From the NCBI GenBank assembly GCA_937888485.1, contig CALAQQ010000151.1:1-16419 (forward strand): a DNA stretch of 16,419 bases. Reading direction: 5' to 3'. Both the position numbers and the translations under genes were made by a program. This document shows positions 1 through 8,008 of this stretch, in pieces. Under the pieces are notes generated by a model. That model searched no databases. It saw only the letters and a program-made list of their open reading frames with translations, and was not told where the DNA came from. How positions within the stretch are numbered: the stretch's first letter is position 1; every line of letters begins with the position of its first letter. Source of the DNA: an uncultured Clostridia bacterium. Its GTDB lineage: Bacteria > Bacillota > Clostridia > Oscillospirales > Acutalibacteraceae.

Positions 1-2
1 AC

Positions 3-146
3 TGCTGTTGGTGGCTTCGCTCGCCCGGCGACGATCGGCATCGTGCCGCCCCTGTCGAAAGTGACGGCGATGTCCGCACTTACGGCGACGGTATCGACGA
101 TGATACTAATGCCGTTCGCCCCGCTTTGTGGATTGAAGTTGGCTGA
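3..146 (+). CDS. C-terminal end of a DUF6273-type protein, probable DGR variable region (partial)
   Basis: Only the last 48 codons are in the window; the reading frame runs from the left edge to TGA at 144-146. The peptide starts CWWLRSPG and ends AVRPALWIEVG. I recognise the pattern WWLRSPG...G.V...G...VRPALW as the C-terminal signature of DUF6273 domains of gut Firmicutes, which are thought to have a C-type-lectin-like fold. Between the two conserved ends nearly every variable codon ends in C or T (for example GAC GAT, CAT CGT, CCT, CGC ACT TAC, GAC GGT, GAC GAT GAT ACT AAT). That is what results when AAC/AAT codons of a DGR template repeat are randomised at adenines. The segment ends in a nearly A-free GC-rich stretch (about 114-131), as expected for the mutagenic-homing end. 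The DGR reading is inference; no reverse transcriptase or template lies in the window. The TIR gene starts 26 nt downstream and is probably co-transcribed. Confidence 0.72.
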   Translation, partial: CCWWLRSPGDDRHRAAPVESDGDVRTYGDGIDDDTNAVRPALWIEVG

Positions 147-172
147 TTTATAAAATTTGAAAGGGAAATACT

Positions 173-2989
173 ATGGCAATTTATAAATGCAAAATGTGCG
201 GCGGCGATCTGAATATAGAAGCCGATATAAATGTTATTGAATGCGAATATTGCGGCACAACACAGACAGTACCCACTGCCGATAATGAAAAGAAGGTTAA
301 TCTTTTCAACAGAGCAAACCGCCTTCGTCTTAACAGTGAATTCGATAAAGCGGCAGGTATTTACGAAAGCATCATTGCAGAATTTCCCGAAGAAGCAGAA
401 GCATATTGGGGTCTTTGCCTTTGCAATTACGGTATTGAATATGTTGATGACCCTGCAACAGCAAAGAAAGTTCCCACTTGCCACAGAGCATCATTTGAAA
501 AACTTGCAAATGATGAAAACTTCAATATGGCAATGGAATATGCTGATGTTGTTGCTCAGAAGGTTTACCGTGATGAGGCAAGAGAAATTGACCGCATTAT
601 GGATAACATTCTTTCGATCAGTAAGAATGAAAAGCCCTATGATGTATTTATCTGCTACAAGGAAACAGACGAAAAAGGCGAAAGAACAATTGACAGTGTT
701 CTGGCTCAGGATGTTTATGATGCACTGACTGCAAAGGGAATGAAAGTTTTCTTTGCGAGAATAACTCTTGAAGATAAGCTCGGTCAGATGTATGAACCCT
801 ATATATTTGCTGCTCTTAATAGCGCAAAGGTAATGCTTTCTATCGGTACTAAATATGAGTATTTCCAGGCTGTTTGGGTTAAGAATGAATGGTCAAGATT
901 TCTGAAGCTTATGGCAAAGGATAAGTCAAAAGTTCTTGTTCCTTGCTATAAAGATATGGATGCATATGATTTGCCTGACGAATTCAAGGCGCTTCAGGCA
1001 CAGGATATGGGTAAAATCGGTTTTATGCAGGATTTGACAAGAGGCATTGAAAAAATTGTCGGTGTCAATACTGCTCCGGTTACCGAAAATTCTTCGAATT
1101 CTGACGCAAAAGCATTAACAACTCGTGGATATATTTACCTTGAAGACAGAGATTTTCAACAGGCTGAAACATATTTCGACAGGGCTCTTGATATGAATCC
1201 TATGGATTCTAAGGCTTATGTAGGAAAGACTTTGTGCACTATACAGCTGACATCATTATCCGAACTTGATAATTTGGTCGTGGACTTAAGTTCATTTAAA
1301 GATTTCGAAAGAGCGCTAAGATTTGCTGAGGGAGATTTCAAAAAACAGTTGAATGACCTGAAAGAGAAAAATGAGATTAAAACAGAAGCTTTGAAGCTTG
1401 TCGTTGGTCTTAAAAAAATCGAAAGAAAAAAAGCTGTTTTGGAAGAAACACAAAAAATTAACGATATTATTGGTGCTGTAAAGGAGGCTCTTGCTACCGG
1501 CTCTCCGGATGCTCTCAGAGAACCTCTTATGAGATATGAAGCTGCACTTAAGGAGGGTATCAAATCCAAGATATTCTCTGAAGAAGGTTTGAAAACTTAC
1601 AAAAAATTTCTCAATATTTTAATATGTCTTAACGGTACTGATGAATACTTAAGCTCAGATGAAATGTTAAAAGATAACTTGATATCAGAGATTTTTTCTG
1701 ATACAAAAGATCTTGAAACATGGATGATTTATCTGCTGAATATAAACGTTATAGATACATTCAACAAAAACGGTAAAAAGTATTATGGCTCAAAAGAAGC
1801 GGAAGAAAAAAGACGAACCAAGAGGCAGAGCAAAGAGTTCTTAGCTAATTTGCATGAAATTTCTGCTGCGCGAGAAAAGATTTCTAAAATTCACAACCGT
1901 TATCTTGCAGCCGGAGCAAATCATATTGTCGGTTTAAAGGCAGATGGCACAGTAGAGGCATTGGGTTCTAATTTTAACGGTCAATGCGATGTCGGTGATT
2001 GGACAGATATAGTTGCTGTTGCTGCCGGCAGTGAACATACAGTTGGCTTAAAAAAAGATGGCACAGTTGTAGCGACAAAATATTATGGTAAATATTATAA
2101 CGGTCAGTGCGATGTTTCATCTTGGAAAGATATTGTTGCAATAGCAGCAGGATCTCTTCGTACATTTGGTCTTAAATCCGACGGAACAATTGTTACAACA
2201 GGCAATAATAAGGATTTTCAGTTTGCAAATATTGATGCTTTTGATGGCCTTACAAATCTGACATCGATTTGCTCAGGATATTATAAGATCTGCGCTTTAA
2301 AAAATGATGGAACAGTTGTTGACTCTTCTCGTAACTATTTTGACTGGGATCATATTGTTGAATATGCAGAGGGGGATGTACATTCGCTCGGTTTGAGGGA
2401 CGATGGTACGATTGTTTGTCAAGGTGATGCAGAACGTTCTAAATTTGCAACGGATGTAGAGGATTGGGAAGATATTATAGCGATTTCTTGTGGAAGATGT
2501 CATACTGTTGCATTGAATAAAAACGGAAAGGTTGAATCCTGCGGTGATAACACTTACGGCCAGTGTAATGTTGATAACTGGACTAAGGTTGTTGCGATTT
2601 CTGCAGGTGATAAATTTACAGTAGGCTTAACGAAAAAAGGAAAAATTCTTGCGACTGGAAAAATCGGAACAATCTCGGCAGAATCTTTGACGCAACTCGA
2701 TAAAATCAGACTGTTCAATAATGCTTTTGATATAGAGAATGAACGTAAACTGATCGAGGAAGAAAAACAAAAAGAAATGTTTGAGAAAGAGCAAATTCGT
2801 ATCAAAAATGAGCAAATTCGTATCGAAAAAGAGAAGGAAACTTTGAACAATAAACGAATTGAAGAAGAAAAACTCAACCGACGCAAACAAGGCTTATGCC
2901 AACATTGCGGTGGAACATTCAAAGGCTTATTCACAAAAAAATGTGTTAAGTGTGGCAAGGAAAAGGATTATGGTGTAACTTTTTTCTAA
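173..2989 (+). CDS. TIR-domain protein with zinc ribbons and a seven-repeat RCC1-like propeller
   Basis: 938 aa; an AAAGGGA ribosome site lies 8 nt before the ATG. Visible domains in order: a zinc ribbon (C6, C9, C24, C27); TPR-like helices at about 43-90; a TIR domain at about 154-297 starting KPYDVFICYKETDEKG; a TPR-like unit at about 313-345; charged helical sequence at about 380-575; seven RCC1-like repeats at about 579-845, each with a (A/S)(A/C/E)G...GL..DGT core; a coiled coil at about 855-905; and a second CxxC/CxxC ribbon (C909, C912, C924, C927). E239 in VWVKNEW sits where NADase TIR domains carry the catalytic glutamate, so NAD+ cleavage is possible but unproven. There is no signal peptide or membrane segment, so it should be cytoplasmic. 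TIR plus a repeat sensor resembles bacterial immune effectors. The gene follows a probable hypervariable lectin-fold gene, which may supply a partner. Domain calls are by eye; function is inferred. Confidence 0.9.
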   Translation: MAIYKCKMCGGDLNIEADINVIECEYCGTTQTVPTADNEKKVNLFNRANRLRLNSEFDKAAGIYESIIAEFPEEAEAYWGLCLCNYGIEYVDDPATAKKVPTCHRASFEKLANDENFNMAMEYADVVAQKVYRDEAREIDRIMDNILSISKNEKPYDVFICYKETDEKGERTIDSVLAQDVYDALTAKGMKVFFARITLEDKLGQMYEPYIFAALNSAKVMLSIGTKYEYFQAVWVKNEWSRFLKLMAKDKSKVLVPCYKDMDAYDLPDEFKALQAQDMGKIGFMQDLTRGIEKIVGVNTAPVTENSSNSDAKALTTRGYIYLEDRDFQQAETYFDRALDMNPMDSKAYVGKTLCTIQLTSLSELDNLVVDLSSFKDFERALRFAEGDFKKQLNDLKEKNEIKTEALKLVVGLKKIERKKAVLEETQKINDIIGAVKEALATGSPDALREPLMRYEAALKEGIKSKIFSEEGLKTYKKFLNILICLNGTDEYLSSDEMLKDNLISEIFSDTKDLETWMIYLLNINVIDTFNKNGKKYYGSKEAEEKRRTKRQSKEFLANLHEISAAREKISKIHNRYLAAGANHIVGLKADGTVEALGSNFNGQCDVGDWTDIVAVAAGSEHTVGLKKDGTVVATKYYGKYYNGQCDVSSWKDIVAIAAGSLRTFGLKSDGTIVTTGNNKDFQFANIDAFDGLTNLTSICSGYYKICALKNDGTVVDSSRNYFDWDHIVEYAEGDVHSLGLRDDGTIVCQGDAERSKFATDVEDWEDIIAISCGRCHTVALNKNGKVESCGDNTYGQCNVDNWTKVVAISAGDKFTVGLTKKGKILATGKIGTISAESLTQLDKIRLFNNAFDIENERKLIEEEKQKEMFEKEQIRIKNEQIRIEKEKETLNNKRIEEEKLNRRKQGLCQHCGGTFKGLFTKKCVKCGKEKDYGVTFF

Positions 2990-3000
2990 ACATTGATTTT

Positions 3001-3016
3001 TGATGTTTTAACATCA
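3001..3016. repeat. Short inverted repeat after the TIR gene
   Basis: TGATGTT and AACATCA flank two T residues, starting 11 bases after the TIR stop codon. It could be a weak transcript-end hairpin, but no T-tract follows, so I do not call it a terminator. Confidence 0.4.
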
Positions 3017-3138
3017 TATAAAGATTTCCGATAAATATGCGTAAAATTGGTTGCTATAAAAAACAGGTATATTTTAATTTTATCTGTGTATTAACTTGCT
3101 ACGAAACAAATGACTTGGTTATCGATGTAAGAATAATT

Positions 3139-3186
3139 CCCGAAGGGCGCACTTCTATACATATCCTTTCGAAATGTATATGTGCG
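3139..3186 (-). other. Origin of transfer (oriT) with MOBQ-type nick core
   Basis: On the minus strand the sequence AAGTGCGCCCTT (3143-3154) matches the conserved nic core of RSF1010 and pIP501-like origins, where the cut falls in GTGCG/CCC. As in those origins, an inverted repeat lies immediately 5' of the nick on the same strand: ATACAT (3157-3162) with ATGTAT (3174-3179), extended outward by CGCAC (3148-3152) with GTGCG (3182-3186). It lies about 460 bp upstream of a MobA/MobL relaxase, the expected partner. The nic consensus is established knowledge; the exact cut position is inferred. Confidence 0.8.
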
Positions 3187-3219
3187 TAGCTCCGCTAATG
3201 AAAAATCAAAGATTTTAAA

Positions 3220-3250
3220 CAAGGGTTTTACCCTTGCGCTGCGTTGCAGC
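3220..3250. repeat. Two adjacent short hairpins between oriT and the mobilization operon
   Basis: CAAGGGT (3220-3226) pairs with ACCCTTG (3230-3236), and GCTGC (3238-3242) pairs with GCAGC (3246-3250). They sit between the nick site and the terminator-like hairpin. They could be part of the relaxosome binding region or of the leader RNA of the mobilization operon. Confidence 0.5.
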
Positions 3251-3264
3251 TATCCCAATAAATT

Positions 3265-3299
3265 ATCCCGTTGTTTCATCTGAAGCAACGGGATTTTTG
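3265..3299 (+). terminator. Intrinsic terminator just upstream of the DUF3847/mob operon
   Basis: A 9-bp stem ATCCCGTTG/CAACGGGAT with a 12-nt loop is followed by TTTTT. It ends about 27 nt before the first ATG of the operon. It may insulate the element from chromosomal read-through, or attenuate an operon promoter lying further upstream in the oriT region. Confidence 0.7.
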
Positions 3300-3325
3300 T
3301 ATCCAAAAACAGAAAAGGAGAATTT

Positions 3326-3604
3326 ATGAGTAAATCAAAAGAAGAATTAATTGAAGAAAAAATAAAAAATGAAAAGGAAATAGAAATTCTTGAACATCAG
3401 AAACAGCGTCTTGAGAATCGCATTGAGTATATCACCAAAGGTGACAGAGCAAAACGTACTCACCGTCTTTGTGAAAAAGGCGGTGCAATTGAAAGTGTCT
3501 GTCCCGAAACAAAGGATATGACTTCTGCAGATTTTTATCAGCTTGCCGAATTCATTTTCGATCTGCCCGAAGTGAAAATGTATATGGAAAGGTTGTTGCC
3601 GTAA
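3326..3604 (+). CDS. DUF3847-family small protein, likely mobilization accessory
   Basis: 92 aa; ribosome site AAGGAG is 8 nt before the ATG. Residues 1-40 form a charged coiled coil (KSKEELIEEKIKNEKEIEIL). A KxRTHRLCEKGGAIES-like segment follows at about 43-58, then an acidic helical tail. Basic THRL(x)E(K/R)GAxxES after a coiled coil is how I recognise DUF3847 proteins, which commonly sit directly before MobA/MobL relaxases in Firmicutes mobile elements. The stop codon overlaps the relaxase start by one base (TAATG), so translation is probably coupled. A relaxosome accessory role, like MobC proteins, is inferred from position. No biochemical function can be read from the sequence. Confidence 0.8.
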   Translation: MSKSKEELIEEKIKNEKEIEILEHQKQRLENRIEYITKGDRAKRTHRLCEKGGAIESVCPETKDMTSADFYQLAEFIFDLPEVKMYMERLLP

Positions 3605-5139
3605 TGTCACTTTTTCATTTTCATGTAACCCAAATAAAACGGAGTACGGGTCAAAGTGTGGTTGCATGTGCCGCCTACCGTGCAGGCGAAAAATTAAAGA
3701 GTGAATATTACGGTGAAGTCAGCGATTATACCCGTAAAGGCGGAGTCGTTGAATCGGGAATTATGTTGCCTGATTATGTTCCGCAAAATCTTTCCGACAG
3801 AGAAACTCTTTGGAACGAAGTTGAGAAAATCGAAAAAGGTAAAAAAGCTCAGCTTGCATACAGTTTTGATTTTGCTTTGCAGAATGAATTTACAATGGAA
3901 GAAAACATTTCTCTCGCAAAGAAATTCATTCGAGAGCAGTTTGTTGAAAGAGGAATGATTGCAGACTTTGCAATTCATTCCCCCGAAACAAACGGCATCG
4001 CAAATCCTCACGTTCATGTGCTGTGTCCGATAAGACCGATTGAGAAAAACGGTGAATGGGGCAACAAGCAAAAACGAGTTTATGAGCTTGACCGAAACGG
4101 CGAAAGAGTAACCGACCATAACGGAAATTACATCTTCTCTGCCGTGCCGACAACCGATTGGGGTAAACCCGAAACTCTTGAACATTGGCGAAGCGAATGG
4201 GCAAGAATGTGCAACGAAAAGTTTGAAGAAAAACAAATCGCAGACAGAATTGATTATCGCAGTTATGAGCGACAAGGTGTTAATAAAATACCAACCGTTC
4301 ACGAAGGAGTTGCAGTCCGTCAGATGGAAAGCAAAGGCATAAAAACCAATAAGGGCGATAAGAACAGACTGATAAAATCTACAAATGCACTGCTTACAGA
4401 AATCAAAGAGAAAATTAAAATTCTCAAAAGCTGGATTGAGGAAATCATTGCAGAACTTGAAAAATTCAATCAACCCGAAACAACGCTTATCGATATTCTG
4501 AATACATATCTCGATATGAGGCAAGAAGGCAGAAGCGATTGGAGTAAATCTGCACAGACAAAAGGTGCTGTTGCAGACTTAAAGAAAATATCGCAGGCAA
4601 TTATGATTCTGCAAAACAGAAACATCTGCACTCTTGATGAACTGAATGAAATTCTGAAACCGATTGATGAAACAAGAAAATCAATCAAAGCAGATGAAAA
4701 GAAAATCAAACGTCTGAAACAGCACATTTCAAAGATTGAGGACTATGAAAAATACAAACCGATTTATGATAAATATTCAAAAACATTTTTTGAGAAAAGC
4801 AAAGAAAAGTATTATTCCGAACACGAATCCGAAATCGAGAAATACAAAACTGCTGTACGATATATGAAAGCAAATCCCGAATGTAAACCGAGTGCAAAAG
4901 CAGAGATAAAATCTGAAATATCTGCATTGACAGAACATCAGAAATCATTAACCGCCAACCTATCCACCCATCAATCCGAACTCCGTGAGCTTGAAGAAAT
5001 CAGATGCATTGTAACCCAAGCTATGGAGCATAAAGAAAACGAAAAGCCGTCTGTTCTCAAACGCCTTGAAGAAGCGAAGAAACTGACAGCACAAACTGAC
5101 CGTTCCACTTACAAAAAGCAGGAACAGAATATTGAATAA
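3604..5139 (+). CDS. MobA/MobL-family relaxase (MOBQ)
   Basis: 511 aa. It should nick one strand at oriT, stay covalently bound to the 5' end and pilot the strand into a helper's mating channel. The N-terminal 265 residues carry the MobA/MobL relaxase fold. Y25 in ACAAYRAGEKL aligns with the catalytic Tyr of RSF1010 MobA. H125, H136 and H138 (AIHSP...NPHVHVL) form the metal-binding three-histidine cluster. Also visible is the RSYERQG/VHEGVAVRQMESKGI block typical of the family. Residues about 265-511 are long charged coiled coil without a primase signature. Translation is coupled to the DUF3847 gene. A MOBQ-type nic core lies upstream, so relaxase and oriT match. The protein appears full length and intact. 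Confidence 0.93.
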   Translation: MSLFHFHVTQIKRSTGQSVVACAAYRAGEKLKSEYYGEVSDYTRKGGVVESGIMLPDYVPQNLSDRETLWNEVEKIEKGKKAQLAYSFDFALQNEFTMEENISLAKKFIREQFVERGMIADFAIHSPETNGIANPHVHVLCPIRPIEKNGEWGNKQKRVYELDRNGERVTDHNGNYIFSAVPTTDWGKPETLEHWRSEWARMCNEKFEEKQIADRIDYRSYERQGVNKIPTVHEGVAVRQMESKGIKTNKGDKNRLIKSTNALLTEIKEKIKILKSWIEEIIAELEKFNQPETTLIDILNTYLDMRQEGRSDWSKSAQTKGAVADLKKISQAIMILQNRNICTLDELNEILKPIDETRKSIKADEKKIKRLKQHISKIEDYEKYKPIYDKYSKTFFEKSKEKYYSEHESEIEKYKTAVRYMKANPECKPSAKAEIKSEISALTEHQKSLTANLSTHQSELRELEEIRCIVTQAMEHKENEKPSVLKRLEEAKKLTAQTDRSTYKKQEQNIE

Positions 5140-5154
5140 TGAAAGGAAAATTTA

Positions 5155-5997
5155 ATGTCAGAATCAACAGTAAATATACCCATTGAAAAGCTTCATCAGT
5201 TTGAGGGACATCCGTTCAGCGTACCCGATAACGATGAAATGAATATGCTTATCGAAAGCATACAGCAAAACGGAATCATAAATCCTTTGATTGTCAGACC
5301 AAAGGAAAACACGGAAGATGAATATGAGGTTGTTTCGGGTCACAGAAGACTCCGTGCAGCAAGGAAAGCAGGGCTGAAAACGGTACCTGCTTTAATTTAT
5401 GCCATTGACAGAGCTACCGCAACGATTGCGGTTGTTGACTGCAATCTACAACGTGAAAACATACCGCCGAGCGAAAAAGCAAAGGCATTCAAAATGAAAA
5501 TGGATGCCATATCGCATCAGGGCAAATCAACTTCGCGACAACTTGTCGACAAGTTGAAAAGTGCCGAGTTTATCTCACAGGCAGAAAGCGGCAGACAGGT
5601 TCAAAGATACATCCGGCTCACTCATCTTATCCCCGAACTTTCGGATATGGTTGATAAAGGAAAAATTGCATTTACTCCCGCCGTCGAAATCTCATATCTC
5701 ACCGAAGAAGAACAGAAAAATCTGCTCGAAACAATACAAAGTGAGGACTGCACTCCGTCGTTGTCACAGGCACAGAAAATGAAACAGCTTTCGCAGCTTC
5801 ACCGTCTTGATATGGATATGATTTTTAAAATCATGACAACCGCAAAGCCGAATCAGAAAGAATTTCTGAAACTGAGCTCCGATAAATATGATAAATTCCT
5901 CGGAAAATTTTCAACCCCGAAAGACAAGGAAGAACATATTTATAAAGCACTTGAATTTTACGATAAACATCAAAGAAAGAAGGATATTACAAAATGA
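5155..5997 (+). CDS. ParB/RepB/Spo0J-like protein
   Basis: 280 aa; ribosome site AAAGGA before the ATG, 15 bp after the relaxase stop. Residues about 5-100 form the ParB N-terminal domain, with IQQNGIINPLIVRP, the nucleotide-binding arginine motif VVSGHRRLRAARKAG (GHRR at 62-65) and NLQREN (97-102). A central region with HTH character follows (about 105-185), ending in a helical tail. ParB-family proteins bind specific DNA and are CTP-dependent clamps. In relaxase/serine-recombinase elements they usually occur without a ParA, as here, so a regulatory or stabilising role on the circular form is as likely as true partition. The stop overlaps the next start (ATGA). Confidence 0.88.
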   Translation: MSESTVNIPIEKLHQFEGHPFSVPDNDEMNMLIESIQQNGIINPLIVRPKENTEDEYEVVSGHRRLRAARKAGLKTVPALIYAIDRATATIAVVDCNLQRENIPPSEKAKAFKMKMDAISHQGKSTSRQLVDKLKSAEFISQAESGRQVQRYIRLTHLIPELSDMVDKGKIAFTPAVEISYLTEEEQKNLLETIQSEDCTPSLSQAQKMKQLSQLHRLDMDMIFKIMTTAKPNQKEFLKLSSDKYDKFLGKFSTPKDKEEHIYKALEFYDKHQRKKDITK

Positions 5998-6257
5998 AAA
6001 AGCCAAACAACATTGCAATTATCAAGTCCGTATCGTGCGGTGCAAACGAATATACAATCAACGGTGTCAGATATACGGTTGAATCCCGTTTTGTTCCGTA
6101 TGACATAAAAAACAAGCAGGCAACGTTCCATGATAAAATTAAAAGAATTATCAGAAGTGATTTCATACCTTTGACAGTAAACACAGATGAAGATATACTT
6201 GAAACGAACAATGTGTGTTTGACTGCCGGAAAGGAGGACTATGCAGTCGAAGGATAA
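5994..6257 (+). CDS. TnpW-like small element protein
   Basis: 87 aa. The start overlaps the ParB-like stop by 4 bp, and the end overlaps the recombinase start by 17 bp. The segment EYTINGVRYTVESRFVP...ATFHDKIKRIIRSDF resembles the Tn4451 TnpW family pattern (a YxVxxxF strand, then a xTxxDKIxRLIxxx helix). TnpW proteins regularly lie just before TnpX-type recombinases, which supports the call. The function of the family is not established. No metal-binding motif or membrane segment is seen. The N-terminal 15 residues are variable-looking. Confidence 0.65.
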   Translation: MKKPNNIAIIKSVSCGANEYTINGVRYTVESRFVPYDIKNKQATFHDKIKRIIRSDFIPLTVNTDEDILETNNVCLTAGKEDYAVEG

Positions 6258-7947
6258 AAAAGAACAAGGCTTTACCGCACTTTACTGCCGATTATCCCGT
6301 GATGACGGTACCGAAGGCGACAGTAATTCGGTGGTTAATCAGAAAAAATTATTGCAGAAGTACGCTAAGGATAACGGTTTTCAGAATCCTAGAGTTTATG
6401 TAGATGACGGATATACGGGAACAAACTTCAACCGTCCCGCATTTCAGCAGATGATTGAGGATATTGAACTTGGATATGTCTCAACGATAATTGTAAAAGA
6501 TATGTCCCGTCTGGGCAGAAACTATCTTGAAGTCGGCTACTATACCGACAATTACTTTCCGCAGAAAAATGTCCGGTTCATTGCAATAAATGACGGAGTT
6601 GACAGTGCAGACGGTGACAACGAATTTGCACCTATAAGAAACGTAATCAACGAGCTTTATGCAAGGGACATCAGCAGAAAAGTACGCTCATCATACCGAA
6701 TAAGAGGTAATTCGGGCGAACCGCTTTCAAAACCGCCTTACGGATATATCGAATCTCCCGACAATCCGAAAAAATGGATAATCGACCCCGAAGCGGCTGC
6801 TGTTGTGAAACGGATATTTCAAATGAGTCTTGAGGGCAAAGGCAACGAAACGATTGCAAGGATATTGCACGAAGAAAAAGTTTTGGTGCCTACATCATAT
6901 ATGATAGAAAAAGGCATCAGGCAAAGCGGAAGAAAACCTGCTGACCCGTGCAAATGGATGGCAACAACAGTCGGAAGAATCCTTGAAAGCCAGGAATACT
7001 GCGGAGATGTTATCAACTTCAAGACATATTCCCGTTCGTTCAAAGACAAGCGGAGATTGGCAACTCCAAAAGAAAACTGGGTAATTTTTAAAGATGTTCA
7101 CGAGCCGATAGTTGACCGTGAAACTTTTGAGCTGGTTCAGAAATCCATAAAAAACACCAAACGGAGAGCACCCAAACCCGAGAACGGAGAGAAAAGCATA
7201 TTCAGCGATTTGCTTTACTGTTCGGATTGCGGTCACAAGCTGTGGCATCACGTGAATCCCCGTAACAAAGATATCAAGTTTTTCAGTTGTTCCAACTACA
7301 AGAAAGACACAAGAGGTACCTGCGATGCAAGGCATTATGTCCGTGCGGATGCAATAGAGCAGGTTGTGATGCTTGAACTCAAACGGCTTGCGAAGTTTCT
7401 TGAATATGACGAAGAAGCATTTGCCGATATGCTTGCCGAAAAGACAAACGAAGATCTTATTGCAGAAAAGAAACAGGTTCATAAAGAGCTTGACAGAGCA
7501 ATCGCAAGAAATGAAGATGTTGCGAGGCTGTATGAAAGGCTTTATGAAGATAATATTTCGGGCAAGGTAACCGACGAATGGTTTATGCAGTTATCTAACA
7601 AATATGAAAGCGAAAGGCTTGAACTCAAAACAAAGATTCAGCAATACCGTGAGCAGCTGAGCAATCTCGGTGCAATGCAGAAAGGCAAGGAGCAATTCAT
7701 ATCAGCTGTGAGAAAGTTTATGCAAATGGAAACACTAACAGCACCGCTGCTCAAAGAACTGATAGACAAAATCGTTGTTTACGAAACGCAGGGAACGGGA
7801 AAGTACAGAACGCAGAGAATTGTAATTTACTACCGATTTGTAGGCTATCTCGAAATACCGCTGACCGAAAGCGAATGGGAATATTACCGAGCCGACACAA
7901 GACAGGGAGTTGCGGTTGAATATATCTCAAAGAATATATCGGCATAA
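6241..7947 (+). CDS. Large serine recombinase (TnpX/TndX-like), element excision and insertion
   Basis: 568 aa; perfect AAAGGAGG ribosome site, start codon inside the end of the TnpW-like gene. Resolvase domain at about 11-150 with the nucleophile S19 in YCRLSRDD and arginines R90 and R93 in KDMSRLGRN. A recombinase domain follows (about 160-300: PYGYIES...W.TTVGRILESQEYCGD). A zinc ribbon has C327, C330, C350 and C361, with a long coiled coil at about 390-475. The C-terminal DUF4368 block is at about 485-550 (LTAPLLKELIDKIVVYE...IVIYYRFVGYLEI). The family cuts and strand-exchanges at short att sites, typically with a GA core in the Tn4451 group, to excise a circle and reinsert. The gene looks intact, and its position at the element's right edge is typical. 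Confidence 0.95.
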   Translation: MQSKDKKEQGFTALYCRLSRDDGTEGDSNSVVNQKKLLQKYAKDNGFQNPRVYVDDGYTGTNFNRPAFQQMIEDIELGYVSTIIVKDMSRLGRNYLEVGYYTDNYFPQKNVRFIAINDGVDSADGDNEFAPIRNVINELYARDISRKVRSSYRIRGNSGEPLSKPPYGYIESPDNPKKWIIDPEAAAVVKRIFQMSLEGKGNETIARILHEEKVLVPTSYMIEKGIRQSGRKPADPCKWMATTVGRILESQEYCGDVINFKTYSRSFKDKRRLATPKENWVIFKDVHEPIVDRETFELVQKSIKNTKRRAPKPENGEKSIFSDLLYCSDCGHKLWHHVNPRNKDIKFFSCSNYKKDTRGTCDARHYVRADAIEQVVMLELKRLAKFLEYDEEAFADMLAEKTNEDLIAEKKQVHKELDRAIARNEDVARLYERLYEDNISGKVTDEWFMQLSNKYESERLELKTKIQQYREQLSNLGAMQKGKEQFISAVRKFMQMETLTAPLLKELIDKIVVYETQGTGKYRTQRIVIYYRFVGYLEIPLTESEWEYYRADTRQGVAVEYISKNISA

Positions 7948-7970
7948 AAACTGTCCGTAGCAAACAAAAA

Positions 7971-7991
7971 GAGCAGGCATAAAGCCTGCTC
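7971..7991 (-). terminator. Intrinsic terminator reading leftward
   Basis: GAGCAGGC/GCCTGCTC form an 8-bp stem with a 5-nt loop. On the minus strand it is followed by TTTTTGTTTG, so it stops leftward transcription. With the next hairpin it probably served the minus-strand tRNA-Arg gene before the 8.3-kb element inserted. It also protects the serine recombinase gene from antisense read-through. Confidence 0.7.
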
Positions 7992-8008
7992 GAAAATATA
8001 ACTGAAAT

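Larger units (their letters stand above)
3096..7963 (+). mobile_element. Cargo-free mobilizable element, Tn4451/TnpX-like
   Basis: The set oriT, DUF3847, MobA/MobL relaxase, ParB-like protein, TnpW-like protein and large serine recombinase matches clostridial mobilizable transposons. All five genes are on the + strand with gaps from -17 to +15 bp, so they read as one unit. The ends are provisional. The only candidate termini I see are an 8-bp inverted pair, TTGCTACG at 3096-3103 and CGTAGCAA at 7956-7963. They lie just outside oriT and just past the recombinase stop, before hairpins that appear to belong to the neighbouring tRNA gene. There is no resistance or metabolic cargo. There is no secretion apparatus, so transfer would need a helper conjugative element. 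Confidence 0.7.

Noticed and set aside
80..484. A 134-codon minus-strand ORF across the start of the TIR gene.
   Set aside because: It is antisense to a well-supported gene and its variable upstream partner, with Phe/Cys-rich low-complexity sequence.
2990..3142. A small gene between the TIR gene and oriT.
   Set aside because: No ORF with a ribosome site is visible; the stretch holds a weak dyad and a candidate element end.
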